A DNA stretch of 19,307 bases from Bacillota bacterium (GTDB taxonomy: Bacteria; Eremiobacterota; SpSt-956; JAKJGF01), in the NCBI GenBank assembly GCA_029555925.1, contig JAKPQU010000329.1:1-19307 (forward strand), in the 5' to 3' direction. The position numbers and the translations under genes are program-made. This document shows positions 7,468 through 14,248 of this stretch, one piece after another. Numbering within the stretch: position 1 is the first letter of the stretch; each line of letters starts with the position of its first letter. The notes beneath the pieces were generated by a model that was given only the letters and a program-made list of their open reading frames with translations, ran no database searches and had not been told where the DNA came from.

Positions 7468-7601
7468 ATTAATTATGGATTGTTATGAAACTAACTATTC
7501 ATGGTAAACAAAATATCTTATTACCGCTCAGGATAAGTCCGCAACCATTTTATCAGCTTCCGTATACTCTTTTACCTGTTGCCATAGTCAGACTATCCAT
7601 T
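7468..7601. other. Non-coding part of the 310-bp spacer, with a possible diverged repeat copy (7521-7588)
   Basis: No supported gene: the open frame crossing it on the plus strand is mostly the antisense of the propeller gene. Bases 7521-7588 resemble, in order, 19095-19139 and 19281-19307, sharing TTTATCAGCTTC and CTTTTACCTGTT exactly. The 143-bp palindromic element seen at the second site is absent here. Confidence 0.4.
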
Positions 7602-8960
7602 TTACCGGCTCTGACATGGCCATCCGTCTTCAGCCGGGTTATTGGTAAGATTTATTGCATCAGTTCCGTTAATATTTATAACATAAACCTCATGATTCCC
7701 ATCACGATTGGAAGTAAAATAAATCTTACGTCCCTCAAATCCCCAGGCAGGGCTTTCATCATCGGAAGAACTGGCAGTAAGGTTAATCTGATCTGAGCCG
7801 TCACTGTTCATAATATATACTTCATTATTTCCATCTCTGTTTGATGTAAAAGCAATCTTATGGCCATCGGGAGACCAGGAAGGATCTATATCAGTCCAGG
7901 GATTATTTGAAAGATTAATCGGCTGTGAACCATCGGCATTCATAACATATATTTCATAATTACCATCCCTGTCAGAAGTAAAGATTATTTTACGTCCGTC
8001 AGGAGACCAGGAAGGTTTTTGATCCTGGGCGGAACTGGCAGTAAGATTAACAGGATTACTTCCATCAGCATTCATAACATATATTTCATAATTGCCATCC
8101 CTGCTGGATGTAAAGGCGATCTTGCGCCCATCAGGTGACCAGCATGAGAACATATCTTCAGATAAATTATTTGTAAGATTAACCTGATTACTTCCGTCAC
8201 TGTTCATAAGATAGATTTCTCCGTTACCATCCCTGTATGATGTAAAAGTAATCTTTTTCCCGTCAGGAGACCAGGAAGGTATACTGTCATTTCCGGAATT
8301 TTTTGAAATACCTGTCTGATTGTTACCATCACTGTTCATAAGATAGATCTCTCCGTTAACATCTCTGCCTGAGTAAAAGGCTATCTTATGTTCCTTTTTA
8401 ACTTCTACTGTTATTTGAGGGACATGTATGGATACAGTCGTTTCATTTCTCTTTCCTCTTTTATATGCATCGAGTTCCTTTTGATAGGCAATCTTAAGTT
8501 GTTTATCCTCTACAATTTTTATTAAAACTCCAAGAACCTTTTCATATTTTTTATATAACTTCTTTTCCCAGACAAGTTCCTTCGTATAATCAAGCCAGGA
8601 TATGGCATTATCTTTTTTACCAAGGGCATAATAACAGCTGCCTATATTATAATGGTTATCTTCATTAGCAGGAGAAAGCTGTATGGATTTTGTATAGTAT
8701 TTAATAGCTGTGCTGTAATCCTTATAACCATCCTGATAGATCTTTCCTAAAAGATAATATCCCTTTGCCGAGAGGGGATCAAGCTTTATAACCTGTGCCA
8801 CTTTAGCCTCTGCTGCAGAATATTTCTTTTTATTAACAAGTACTTCCCCCTCACTGAGAAGTTTATCTGTCTGAGGTGATCCATAAGCAAAGTTCTGATG
8901 AACCATAAAGAGGAATGTGCATAATACAGTAAATTTGAAAAATTTCTCAATTAAATTCAT
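7602..8960 (-). CDS. Secreted TPR + six-bladed PD40/TolB-like beta-propeller protein
   Basis: 452 residues. Residues 1 to about 27 are a signal peptide (KFFKFTVLCTFLFMVHQNFA). Residues about 30-150 hold TPR units (GYYLLGKIYQDGYKDYSTAI, HYNIGSCYYALGKKDNAISW). From about 190 come six repeats of 42-44 residues with the PD40 pattern RKIAFTSxRDGNYEIYVMNADG, then WSPDG. The first blade lacks its WSPDG strand, and the C-terminal EDGWPCQSR supplies it, a velcro closure that shows the end is genuine. The role is unknown; such TolB-like propellers bind proteins or envelope components. ATG 8960 is chosen over the longer frame to 9035 because AAGGTGG lies 5 bases upstream and the signal peptide starts there. 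It is likely monocistronic and exported across the inner membrane. Confidence 0.9.
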   Translation of the reverse strand: MNLIEKFFKFTVLCTFLFMVHQNFAYGSPQTDKLLSEGEVLVNKKKYSAAEAKVAQVIKLDPLSAKGYYLLGKIYQDGYKDYSTAIKYYTKSIQLSPANEDNHYNIGSCYYALGKKDNAISWLDYTKELVWEKKLYKKYEKVLGVLIKIVEDKQLKIAYQKELDAYKRGKRNETTVSIHVPQITVEVKKEHKIAFYSGRDVNGEIYLMNSDGNNQTGISKNSGNDSIPSWSPDGKKITFTSYRDGNGEIYLMNSDGSNQVNLTNNLSEDMFSCWSPDGRKIAFTSSRDGNYEIYVMNADGSNPVNLTASSAQDQKPSWSPDGRKIIFTSDRDGNYEIYVMNADGSQPINLSNNPWTDIDPSWSPDGHKIAFTSNRDGNNEVYIMNSDGSDQINLTASSSDDESPAWGFEGRKIYFTSNRDGNHEVYVININGTDAINLTNNPAEDGWPCQSR

Positions 8961-8973
8961 TATACCCACCTTT

Positions 8974-9015
8974 TCGTTTCGTAACGCCTGATACGCATGG
9001 CATAACGCGATACAG
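8974..9015. repeat. Heptamer-phased repeat 4 in the leader of the propeller gene
   Basis: GTAACGC (8981), CTGATAC (8988), GCATGGC (8995) and ATAACGC (9002) keep 7-bp phase, and GTAACGC and ATAACGC are 21 bases apart. Unlike most copies this one lies in a 5' leader, between the promoter at 9040-9067 and the ribosome binding site. Confidence 0.55.
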
Positions 9016-9039
9016 AGTGTTATATTTATATACATAATA

Positions 9040-9067
9040 ATTATATCATATTTATGCTTAACAGCAA
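9040..9067 (-). promoter_or_regulatory. Candidate sigma-70 promoter for the propeller gene
   Basis: On the minus strand TTGCTG (9067-9062), a 16-nt spacer and a perfect TATAAT (9045-9040). It lies about 80 bases upstream of the start at 8960. Confidence 0.5.
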
Positions 9068-9181
9068 ATTTTTTTATAAAAAATCATCAGTAGGAAATTC
9101 ATAAAAACCATCGAATTTTTTATAAAACAGTTGGTAGTTGAAGGGTTACGAAAATTTTATCTGGAAAGGATGAAAAAAATA

Positions 9182-10660
9182 ATGGGCATAGAGAATCTGT
9201 TTCGCAAAAAAAATGTAGAAGAAATCATTGCCTCTGCAGAAAAAGAAGATTTTAAACTGAAAAAATCTCTCGGTGCCATAGATTTAATGGCCATGGGAGT
9301 AGGAGCTATCATAGGGGCAGGTATATTTGTAATAACAGGTTCCATAGCTGCAGGAGGTGCAAGTCATATAGGGGCAGGCCCTGCAGTAATCATAAGTTTT
9401 ATTATAGCTGCAGTGGCATGCAGTTTTTCCGCTCTCTGTTATGCAGAATTTGCTTCACTTTTACCTATATCAGGAAGTGCCTATACTTATTCCTATGCAA
9501 CATTAGGAGAAGTATTCGCATGGATTATAGGATGGGATCTAATACTGGAATACATGGTCGGAGGAGTTTTTGTTGCCATAGGATGGGCAGGATATTTCAA
9601 GCATTTACTGGCAGGATTTGGTATCGTATTGCCTGCATATCTTTCCAATGACCTGAGAACTGCAGCAACAAACCCTGAAATAATGGCACAGGTTCCTCAA
9701 ATAGGAGGAGTCCATCTGAGTATAAACCTTCCTGCCGTCATAGTAGTGGCATTTATTACTGCATTACTCATACTGGGTATCAAAGAAAGTGCAAGATTGA
9801 ATAATATTATTGTAGCTCTGAAAATCATAATTTTAGCTATATTCATAGGAGCAGGTATTTTCTATATAAAACCTGAGAACTGGACACCTTTTGCTCCGAA
9901 CGGGTGGCATGGTATTTTCACAGGTGCCTCTCTGGTATTTATTGCCTATATAGGATTTGACGCAGTATCCACTACGGCAGAAGAAACAAAAAATCCCGGT
10001 AGGGATCTTCCTATAGGTATTATAGGTTCTCTTATTATATGCACGATACTCTATATTATCGTAGCCGCTGTTATGACAGGTATAGCACCTTACAACATAC
10101 TCGGCACACCTGAGCCTATGGCCACTGCTCTCAATTATGCGGGTCTTACGTCATTATCACGTTATGTAGTTTCAGTAGGAGCAGTAATAGCCCTTCTTGC
10201 AGTGCTTCTGGTTCTTATGGTGGGACAGCCGAGAATATTTTTCTCCATGTCAAGAGATGGCTTTTTACCACCTGTTTTTGCAAAGGTTCATCCGAAATAC
10301 AGGACACCTTATATAACAACTATTCTTACAGGAAGTATCATCGGATTTTTTGCCGGCATAGTAGATATTCATGAAGCGGCGGAACTCTGTAATATAGGCA
10401 CCTTATTTGCTTTTGTCCTTGTCGGCATTGCGGTTATAATACTCAGATATAAATCACCTCATCTGAAACGTCCTTTTAAAGTTCCATTTGTTCCTCTTAT
10501 ACCTCTCCTTGGTATAGGAAGCTGTATATTCCTTATGGCAAATCTCGTTCTTGTAGCATGGATAAGGTTTATAGTATGGCTTGCCATAGGTCTGATTATA
10601 TATTTTATCTATGGTATAAAACATACGAAATATGCTGTAAAATCAGGGAAAGAAGACTGA
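9182..10660 (+). CDS. APC-superfamily amino-acid permease (cationic amino-acid transporter/YfnA type)
   Basis: 492 residues, an integral membrane protein with about 12 hydrophobic helices. The N-terminal motif MGVGAIIGAGIFVITG in helix 1 is the APC substrate/ion-binding glycine loop. FSALCYAEFASLLPISGSAY in helix 3 and YIGFDAVSTTAEETKNPGRD in the middle are typical of the CAT/YfnA subfamily, which imports amino acids by proton symport or exchange. Specificity cannot be read from the sequence. The frame is open from 9131, but ATG 9182 has GAAAGGA 9-10 bases upstream and gives the usual N-terminus (about 30 cytoplasmic residues before helix 1). An M17 aminopeptidase follows on the same strand but has its own promoter. 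Divergent from the propeller gene. Confidence 0.93.
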   Translation: MGIENLFRKKNVEEIIASAEKEDFKLKKSLGAIDLMAMGVGAIIGAGIFVITGSIAAGGASHIGAGPAVIISFIIAAVACSFSALCYAEFASLLPISGSAYTYSYATLGEVFAWIIGWDLILEYMVGGVFVAIGWAGYFKHLLAGFGIVLPAYLSNDLRTAATNPEIMAQVPQIGGVHLSINLPAVIVVAFITALLILGIKESARLNNIIVALKIIILAIFIGAGIFYIKPENWTPFAPNGWHGIFTGASLVFIAYIGFDAVSTTAEETKNPGRDLPIGIIGSLIICTILYIIVAAVMTGIAPYNILGTPEPMATALNYAGLTSLSRYVVSVGAVIALLAVLLVLMVGQPRIFFSMSRDGFLPPVFAKVHPKYRTPYITTILTGSIIGFFAGIVDIHEAAELCNIGTLFAFVLVGIAVIILRYKSPHLKRPFKVPFVPLIPLLGIGSCIFLMANLVLVAWIRFIVWLAIGLIIYFIYGIKHTKYAVKSGKED

Positions 10661-10689
10661 TTGACATAGTACAGAGCCTGTGTTATTAT
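10661..10689 (+). promoter_or_regulatory. Sigma-70 promoter for the aminopeptidase gene
   Basis: A consensus TTGACA (10661-10666) directly abuts the permease stop codon, with a 17-nt spacer and TATTAT (10684-10689). This is one of the best promoters in the window. The start codon is about 80 bases downstream, leaving room for the leader hairpin. Confidence 0.7.
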
Positions 10690-10690
10690 A

Positions 10691-10733
10691 GCGTGACCAA
10701 TAAAGGGTGACCGGTAGCTATTACCTGTCACCC
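10691..10733 (+). repeat. Leader hairpin with heptamer phasing before the aminopeptidase gene
   Basis: GGGTGAC (10705-10711) pairs with GTCACCC (10727-10733), and GGTA (10713-10716) with TACC (10722-10725), around a 5-nt loop with one mismatch. GCGTGAC and GGGTGAC are 14 bases (two heptamers) apart, linking it to the other intergenic repeats. It lies between the promoter and the start codon, so it would be in the leader mRNA; it could also help end permease transcripts. Confidence 0.5.
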
Positions 10734-10767
10734 TTATCTGACGAATTTATAATGGAGATGATTCTAA

Positions 10768-12282
10768 ATGGAGATCAATGTAAAAGAAGGCAAACTGAGT
10801 GAAATATCCTGTGATGCGCTGATTATGGGGTTACACTCAGAACTGACCGATTTGCCCGATGAAATTATTAATCTGGATAAAGAATTAAAGGGGAAAATCA
10901 AATATATCTTCGATGAAAAAGAAATAACAGGGAAACCCGGTGAGATAACAGTAATTCACACGTTTCAGGATATTAAACCTAAAAGAGTAGTTATTGCCGG
11001 TATGGGAAAATCAGAAGATATGAATACAAATCAGTTAAGAGAAACCTTTTCTATGGCCGTAAAAAAACTTAAAGGTACAGGATGCAAAAATCTGGCTATA
11101 GTACCGCCTTATGTAGAAAAATTCGATACAGAAGAAATTTCTTCTTCAATAGTAGAAGGCATATTACTCGGACTGTACAATTTCACAAAATATCTTACCC
11201 TTGAAAAAGAAGAGAAAAAAATTGAACAAATAACCTTTGCTGTTCCTCCCGGTTATAAAATACCGGCCGTAATGATTACTCCCGGTATTAAATACGGCAC
11301 TACAGTTTCCAGGAACGTCAATATAGTAAAAGATATATGTAACGAACCTTCAAACTATATGACTCCTGACGTATTCGGAGAACAGGCGAAAAAACTCTTT
11401 GACGGTACATCTGTAAAATGTACTGTTTTAAATGAAAAAGAGATTGCTGAGAATAACATGAATTTACTTCTTGCTGTCGGTCAGGGCAGCGTTACTCCTC
11501 CGCGACTCGTTGTACTTGAATATATAAAAGATAAAAATGCTCCCGTAATAGGCCTTGTAGGAAAAGGTATAACTTTCGACACAGGAGGAATAACATTAAA
11601 ACAGAGTAAATCCACATTGTTTGAAATGAAAAGGGATTTAACAGGCGGAGCTGTAGTAATGGGTATAATGAAAACACTGGAAGAATTTAACTATCCTTTA
11701 AACTGTGTGGCAGTAATACCTCTGGCAGAAAACGCCATTGGCAATATGTCCTGCAAACCGGGAGATATCTTTTATTCTATGTCAGGGAAAACTGTAGAAA
11801 TATTTGATACTGACTGTGAAGGACGGCTTATACTGGCAGATGCCTTTACCTATATACAGAAATATTATTCTCCGAAACTGATTATAGATCTTGCCACACT
11901 GCTCAATCTTGGCTCTGTCATGGGGTTAAACAGAGTTCCTTTCTTTACAAATTCAGAAGAACTTGTGCCGAAACTCCAGGAAGCATCAAGGATTACAGGT
12001 GAAGAAGTATGGCAGATGCCTCTTGACAGAAAATTCAGGGAAAGAATTATGAGCCATTTCGCCGATAGAAAGAATAGAAGCTATAAAGATCCTCAGACTA
12101 TATCAATAGCCCTGTTTCTGGAAGATTTCATAGATAATGGAGTAGAATGGTTGCACCTGGATCTGGCAGCAGTAGATACAAAATACGGAGATAGATCTTA
12201 TGTTTCCAGGGGAAGCACCGCCTTCGGAGTAAGACTTGTAACGAGGCTGCTCTTCGATTTAATGGAGAAATATCATAAGTGA
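10768..12282 (+). CDS. pepA: Leucyl aminopeptidase, M17 family (PepA)
   Basis: 504 residues, the usual M17 length: an N-terminal macro-like domain (about 1-170), then the dizinc peptidase domain. The metal and catalytic residues are all present: Lys and Asp in VGKGITFDTGG, the second Lys in ITLKQSK, Asp in MKRDL, and Asp, Glu and Arg in DTDCEGRL. The signature is normally NTDAEGRL, so Asn to Asp and Ala to Cys are small departures next to the ligands. The enzyme removes N-terminal residues from peptides in the cytoplasm, usually as a hexamer. GGAGA lies 9 bases before ATG. It has its own strong promoter and follows an amino-acid permease, consistent with peptide and amino-acid recycling. A role as a DNA-binding Xer accessory protein, known for E. 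coli PepA, cannot be inferred here. Confidence 0.93.
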   Translation: MEINVKEGKLSEISCDALIMGLHSELTDLPDEIINLDKELKGKIKYIFDEKEITGKPGEITVIHTFQDIKPKRVVIAGMGKSEDMNTNQLRETFSMAVKKLKGTGCKNLAIVPPYVEKFDTEEISSSIVEGILLGLYNFTKYLTLEKEEKKIEQITFAVPPGYKIPAVMITPGIKYGTTVSRNVNIVKDICNEPSNYMTPDVFGEQAKKLFDGTSVKCTVLNEKEIAENNMNLLLAVGQGSVTPPRLVVLEYIKDKNAPVIGLVGKGITFDTGGITLKQSKSTLFEMKRDLTGGAVVMGIMKTLEEFNYPLNCVAVIPLAENAIGNMSCKPGDIFYSMSGKTVEIFDTDCEGRLILADAFTYIQKYYSPKLIIDLATLLNLGSVMGLNRVPFFTNSEELVPKLQEASRITGEEVWQMPLDRKFRERIMSHFADRKNRSYKDPQTISIALFLEDFIDNGVEWLHLDLAAVDTKYGDRSYVSRGSTAFGVRLVTRLLFDLMEKYHK

Positions 12283-12287
12283 AACAA

Positions 12288-12357
12288 GTGAGTCGTGAGT
12301 CGTGAGTCGTGAAGCAAGATCATGAGTTTCCACTCACTACTCACTGTTCACGACTCG
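12288..12357. repeat. Heptamer-phased intergenic repeat 5 (GTGAGTC type) between convergent genes
   Basis: GTGAGTC occurs three times exactly in tandem (12288, 12295, 12302), then GTGAAGC (12309). On the far side CACTCAC/TACTCAC-like units follow in the opposite sense. GAGTCGTGAA (12304-12313) is perfectly complementary to TTCACGACTC (12347-12356) with a 33-nt loop. It exactly fills the gap between the two stop codons, so it may serve both as a bidirectional terminator. Confidence 0.8.
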
Positions 12358-13128
12358 CTATCTTTCCAGCTCCCTTATAACTTTCAAAAGAAGTTCTTCT
12401 ACCCTTATATCCAGTTCTTTATCCAGGGCTCTTCTGAGTGCATCGAGGGACCTTTTATCTTTCAATTTGCCGAGAGCTGTCACTGCATTAAATCTTATCA
12501 TTTTGTCAGGATTTTCTACTTCTTTTATTATTATATGAACCTGTTCTTCTGCTCCCTGTTTTACAAGAGAAAAGGCAGACCATATAACTACAAGTTTATT
12601 CGGTTCATCAAGGGCTTTATAGAGGGTATTCATTAAAACCTTTTTATCTTCATCTGTTTCCGGTTCTATAACACCAAGGGCTTCTACTATTCTTATCTTT
12701 ACAGTATCTGCAGAATCAAATAAAACTTTACACATAGGTTTTATTATTTTAGACCCTCCGATTTTATGAAGTGATCTCGTAGCAGCATAACTTACTCTCA
12801 TAACACTGTCTTCCAGAGCTTTGATAAGATGCGGTATGGCTTCTTCAGCACCAAGTATGCCTATGGCAAAGGATGCTTCTTCCCTGACTTTCGGAGAAGG
12901 ATCAGAGAGGGCTTTTATAATGGCATCTACAGACTGCCTGGATTTCAACTTGACCAGAGCAGTAATAGCCTGACATCTCACATTTTCATTCTCATCATTC
13001 AGAACATTAATTAAAATCTTTATTGCTGTTTCTCCGCCAAGCCTCTCTACTGCCTGAACTGCCTGCTGACGATGAAACCATACACCGGATTTCAATGCAT
13101 TCAGAAGAGGTTCAAACTGTTGTTCCAT
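12358..13128 (-). CDS. HEAT-repeat (PBS-lyase type) protein
   Basis: 256 residues built almost wholly of about eight 31-residue HEAT repeats, for example PSPKVREEASFAIGILGAEE and MIRFNAVTALGKLKDKRSLD. There is no signal peptide, membrane helix or catalytic motif. Such proteins are curved alpha-solenoid scaffolds. PBS-lyase HEAT proteins are named for phycobilisome lyases, but most bacterial members have other protein-binding roles, and nothing here points to pigments. ATG 13128 has a weak AGGG 9 bases upstream and no better start is visible. It is transcribed alone, convergent with the aminopeptidase gene, with a heptamer repeat between the stops. Confidence 0.9.
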   Translation of the reverse strand: MEQQFEPLLNALKSGVWFHRQQAVQAVERLGGETAIKILINVLNDENENVRCQAITALVKLKSRQSVDAIIKALSDPSPKVREEASFAIGILGAEEAIPHLIKALEDSVMRVSYAATRSLHKIGGSKIIKPMCKVLFDSADTVKIRIVEALGVIEPETDEDKKVLMNTLYKALDEPNKLVVIWSAFSLVKQGAEEQVHIIIKEVENPDKMIRFNAVTALGKLKDKRSLDALRRALDKELDIRVEELLLKVIRELER

Positions 13129-13288
13129 AAGAAATTACCCTGTAGTAAAATGTTGTCCTTTCATTAATATGATAAAAATATTATTTATTTAACAATTCTT
13201 TTATAATTTTTTATAATATTCTTCTTCTACGTTTCCATTTCCTTTTTTTCTATCTTTAATTGTTTCGATAATTTATCATACAAATACA
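13129..13288. other. AT-rich spacer without a gene
   Basis: Very AT-rich (TTTATAATTTTTTATAATAT-like runs). It presumably carries the promoter of the HEAT gene, but no -35/-10 pair stands out. The tRNA terminator ends it on the right. Confidence 0.6.
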
Positions 13289-13310
13289 AAAAGGGCCCTG
13301 CGGCCCTTTT
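13289..13310 (-). terminator. Rho-independent terminator of the tRNA-Ser gene
   Basis: AAAAGGGCC (13289-13297) pairs with GGCCCTTTT (13302-13310) around a 4-nt loop. On the minus strand the stem ends in a run of T and lies just after the tRNA 3' end. Confidence 0.85.
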
Positions 13311-13311
13311 C

Positions 13312-13397
13312 TGGCGGAGGAAGAGGGATTCGAACCCCCACGGCTTTCGCCTACACCGATTTTCAAGACCGGCCCCTTACCGTTCGGACATTCCTCC
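13312..13397 (-). tRNA. tRNA-Ser(UGA)
   Basis: On the minus strand GGAGGAA (5', 13397-13391) pairs with TTCCTCC (13322-13316), followed by discriminator G and an encoded CCA (13314-13312). The anticodon stem CCGGT/ATCGG holds the loop CTTGAAA, giving anticodon TGA. The long variable arm (GGCGAAAGCC hairpin) is the mark of a type II tRNA-Ser, and GGTTCGAATCC is the T arm. It is not tRNA-Sec: the anticodon is not TCA and the acceptor is 7 bp. It has its own promoter and terminator. Confidence 0.96.
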
Positions 13398-13418
13398 TGA
13401 TTATTATTTCAGGTAGTT

Positions 13419-13448
13419 AGTATATCAAAAATATCTATCATATGTCAA
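13419..13448 (-). promoter_or_regulatory. Sigma-70 promoter of the tRNA-Ser gene
   Basis: On the minus strand consensus TTGACA (13448-13443), an 18-nt spacer and TATACT (13424-13419), about 22 bases before the tRNA 5' end. Such near-consensus boxes are typical of stable RNA genes. Confidence 0.8.
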
Positions 13449-13571
13449 TAGAAAAAGGAGTTTTATCTGATTTGTTGAATGTATATTTATATTACTGAGG
13501 TAAGCATAAATAATGATACATACGCTCGTGACGGTAGCAAGATTATTATGTTTAATAAGGAGTGGTTAAAC

Positions 13572-13970
13572 ATGAAACTTTTCATGAAACTTCTTTATGT
13601 ATTAATAATCACTGTAATGCTTACAGGAATGACAGCACCATCTGCAATATGGAATAACGGATACTATATAGATTCACAGGGATTATGGATAGTTCCTTCT
13701 ATAAATGCAGTTCCGTCATTATTACTTTATACCGGCATGAAAGAAGATGATGCAAGAAAGGTTTTAAACAGAGAACCTCTTCACACCATAACAGGCCCGG
13801 CAGGAGATAAAATGTTAAGTTATAATAATACAGGTGAACCGTCAGGATTTGATCTTTATATAAGGAAAGACAGAATTGTTGCAATCTGTGTCTATACACA
13901 GTATATACCGGATAATAAAGGAATACATACAGGGTCAGATAAATCACTGGTAATAGAAAAATACGGTTAA
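13572..13970 (+). CDS. Secreted protein of unknown function, probably truncated by an in-frame TAA
   Basis: 132 residues as read to the first stop. Residues 1-25 are a signal peptide (KLFMKLLYVLIITVMLTGMT). The mature part has two similar-looking beta units: a helix like MKEDDARKVLNRE, a turn with PAG/NNTG, then strands FDLYIRKDRIVAICVYTQY. The family is not recognised. ATG 13572 is preferred over the longer frame from 13479 because AAGGAG lies 9 bases upstream and the signal peptide starts there. The frame stops at TAA (13968-13970) in EKYG-stop-TCKKE, then runs on for 44 more codons of sensible sequence to 14105. The intact ancestor was therefore probably 177 residues, with Lys (AAA) changed to TAA. 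Either a pseudogene, a shortened but working protein, or a sequencing error. Confidence 0.65.
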   Translation: MKLFMKLLYVLIITVMLTGMTAPSAIWNNGYYIDSQGLWIVPSINAVPSLLLYTGMKEDDARKVLNREPLHTITGPAGDKMLSYNNTGEPSGFDLYIRKDRIVAICVYTQYIPDNKGIHTGSDKSLVIEKYG

Positions 13971-14105
13971 ACCTGTAAAAAAGAAATAATAAGCGGTCAT
14001 GGCAGTGGTATTACCTATGAAGAACAAATGGGGAATATATTTTTCCGTTTGAATTCATGTGATAAAATAGAAGAAATTATTATTTATCTCAAGGGACAGT
14101 GGTAA
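13971..14105 (+). pseudogene. Continuation of the preceding frame after an in-frame TAA
   Basis: In the same frame as the gene above, with no start codon of its own. It reads TCKKEIISGHGSGITYEEQM, then GNIFFRLNSCDKIEEIIIYL, ending KGQW and TAA. The YEEQMGNIFFRLN...KIEEIIIY pattern (Y-x4-G-x-x-F, then V/I-x-x-I strand) mirrors the repeat unit upstream of the stop, which supports its being the displaced C-terminus. Confidence 0.55.
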
Positions 14106-14132
14106 CCTTATATTTACATATAAAAATCTCTG

Positions 14133-14161
14133 TTGATTTTATCCTATTTCTGACTTATAAT
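14133..14161 (+). promoter_or_regulatory. Sigma-70 promoter for the zinc-ribbon/propeller and kinase-FGE genes
   Basis: TTGATT (14133-14138), a 17-nt spacer and a perfect TATAAT (14156-14161). It is about 88 bases before the ATG at 14249. Confidence 0.65.
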
Positions 14162-14248
14162 ATTTCTAACTTTTAATTAAAATTCAGGGTGAAGAAAGGC
14201 ATCCTTTGAAATTGCATAAAATGTTTGAGATTTCATAAATGGAAAATT

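Noticed and set aside
7485..7796. 103-codon plus-strand open frame
   Set aside because: More than half is antisense to the PD40 repeats, and it has no ribosome binding site or recognisable features.
12288..12357. CRISPR array
   Set aside because: Units are 7 bp without unique spacers of about 30 bp, and no cas gene is present.
12322..12636. 104-codon plus-strand open frame opposite the HEAT gene
   Set aside because: It is antisense to clear HEAT repeats and overlaps the inverted heptamer array.
13312..13397. tRNA-Sec, given the nearby selenoprotein
   Set aside because: The anticodon is TGA (Ser), not TCA, and the acceptor stem is the normal 7 bp.
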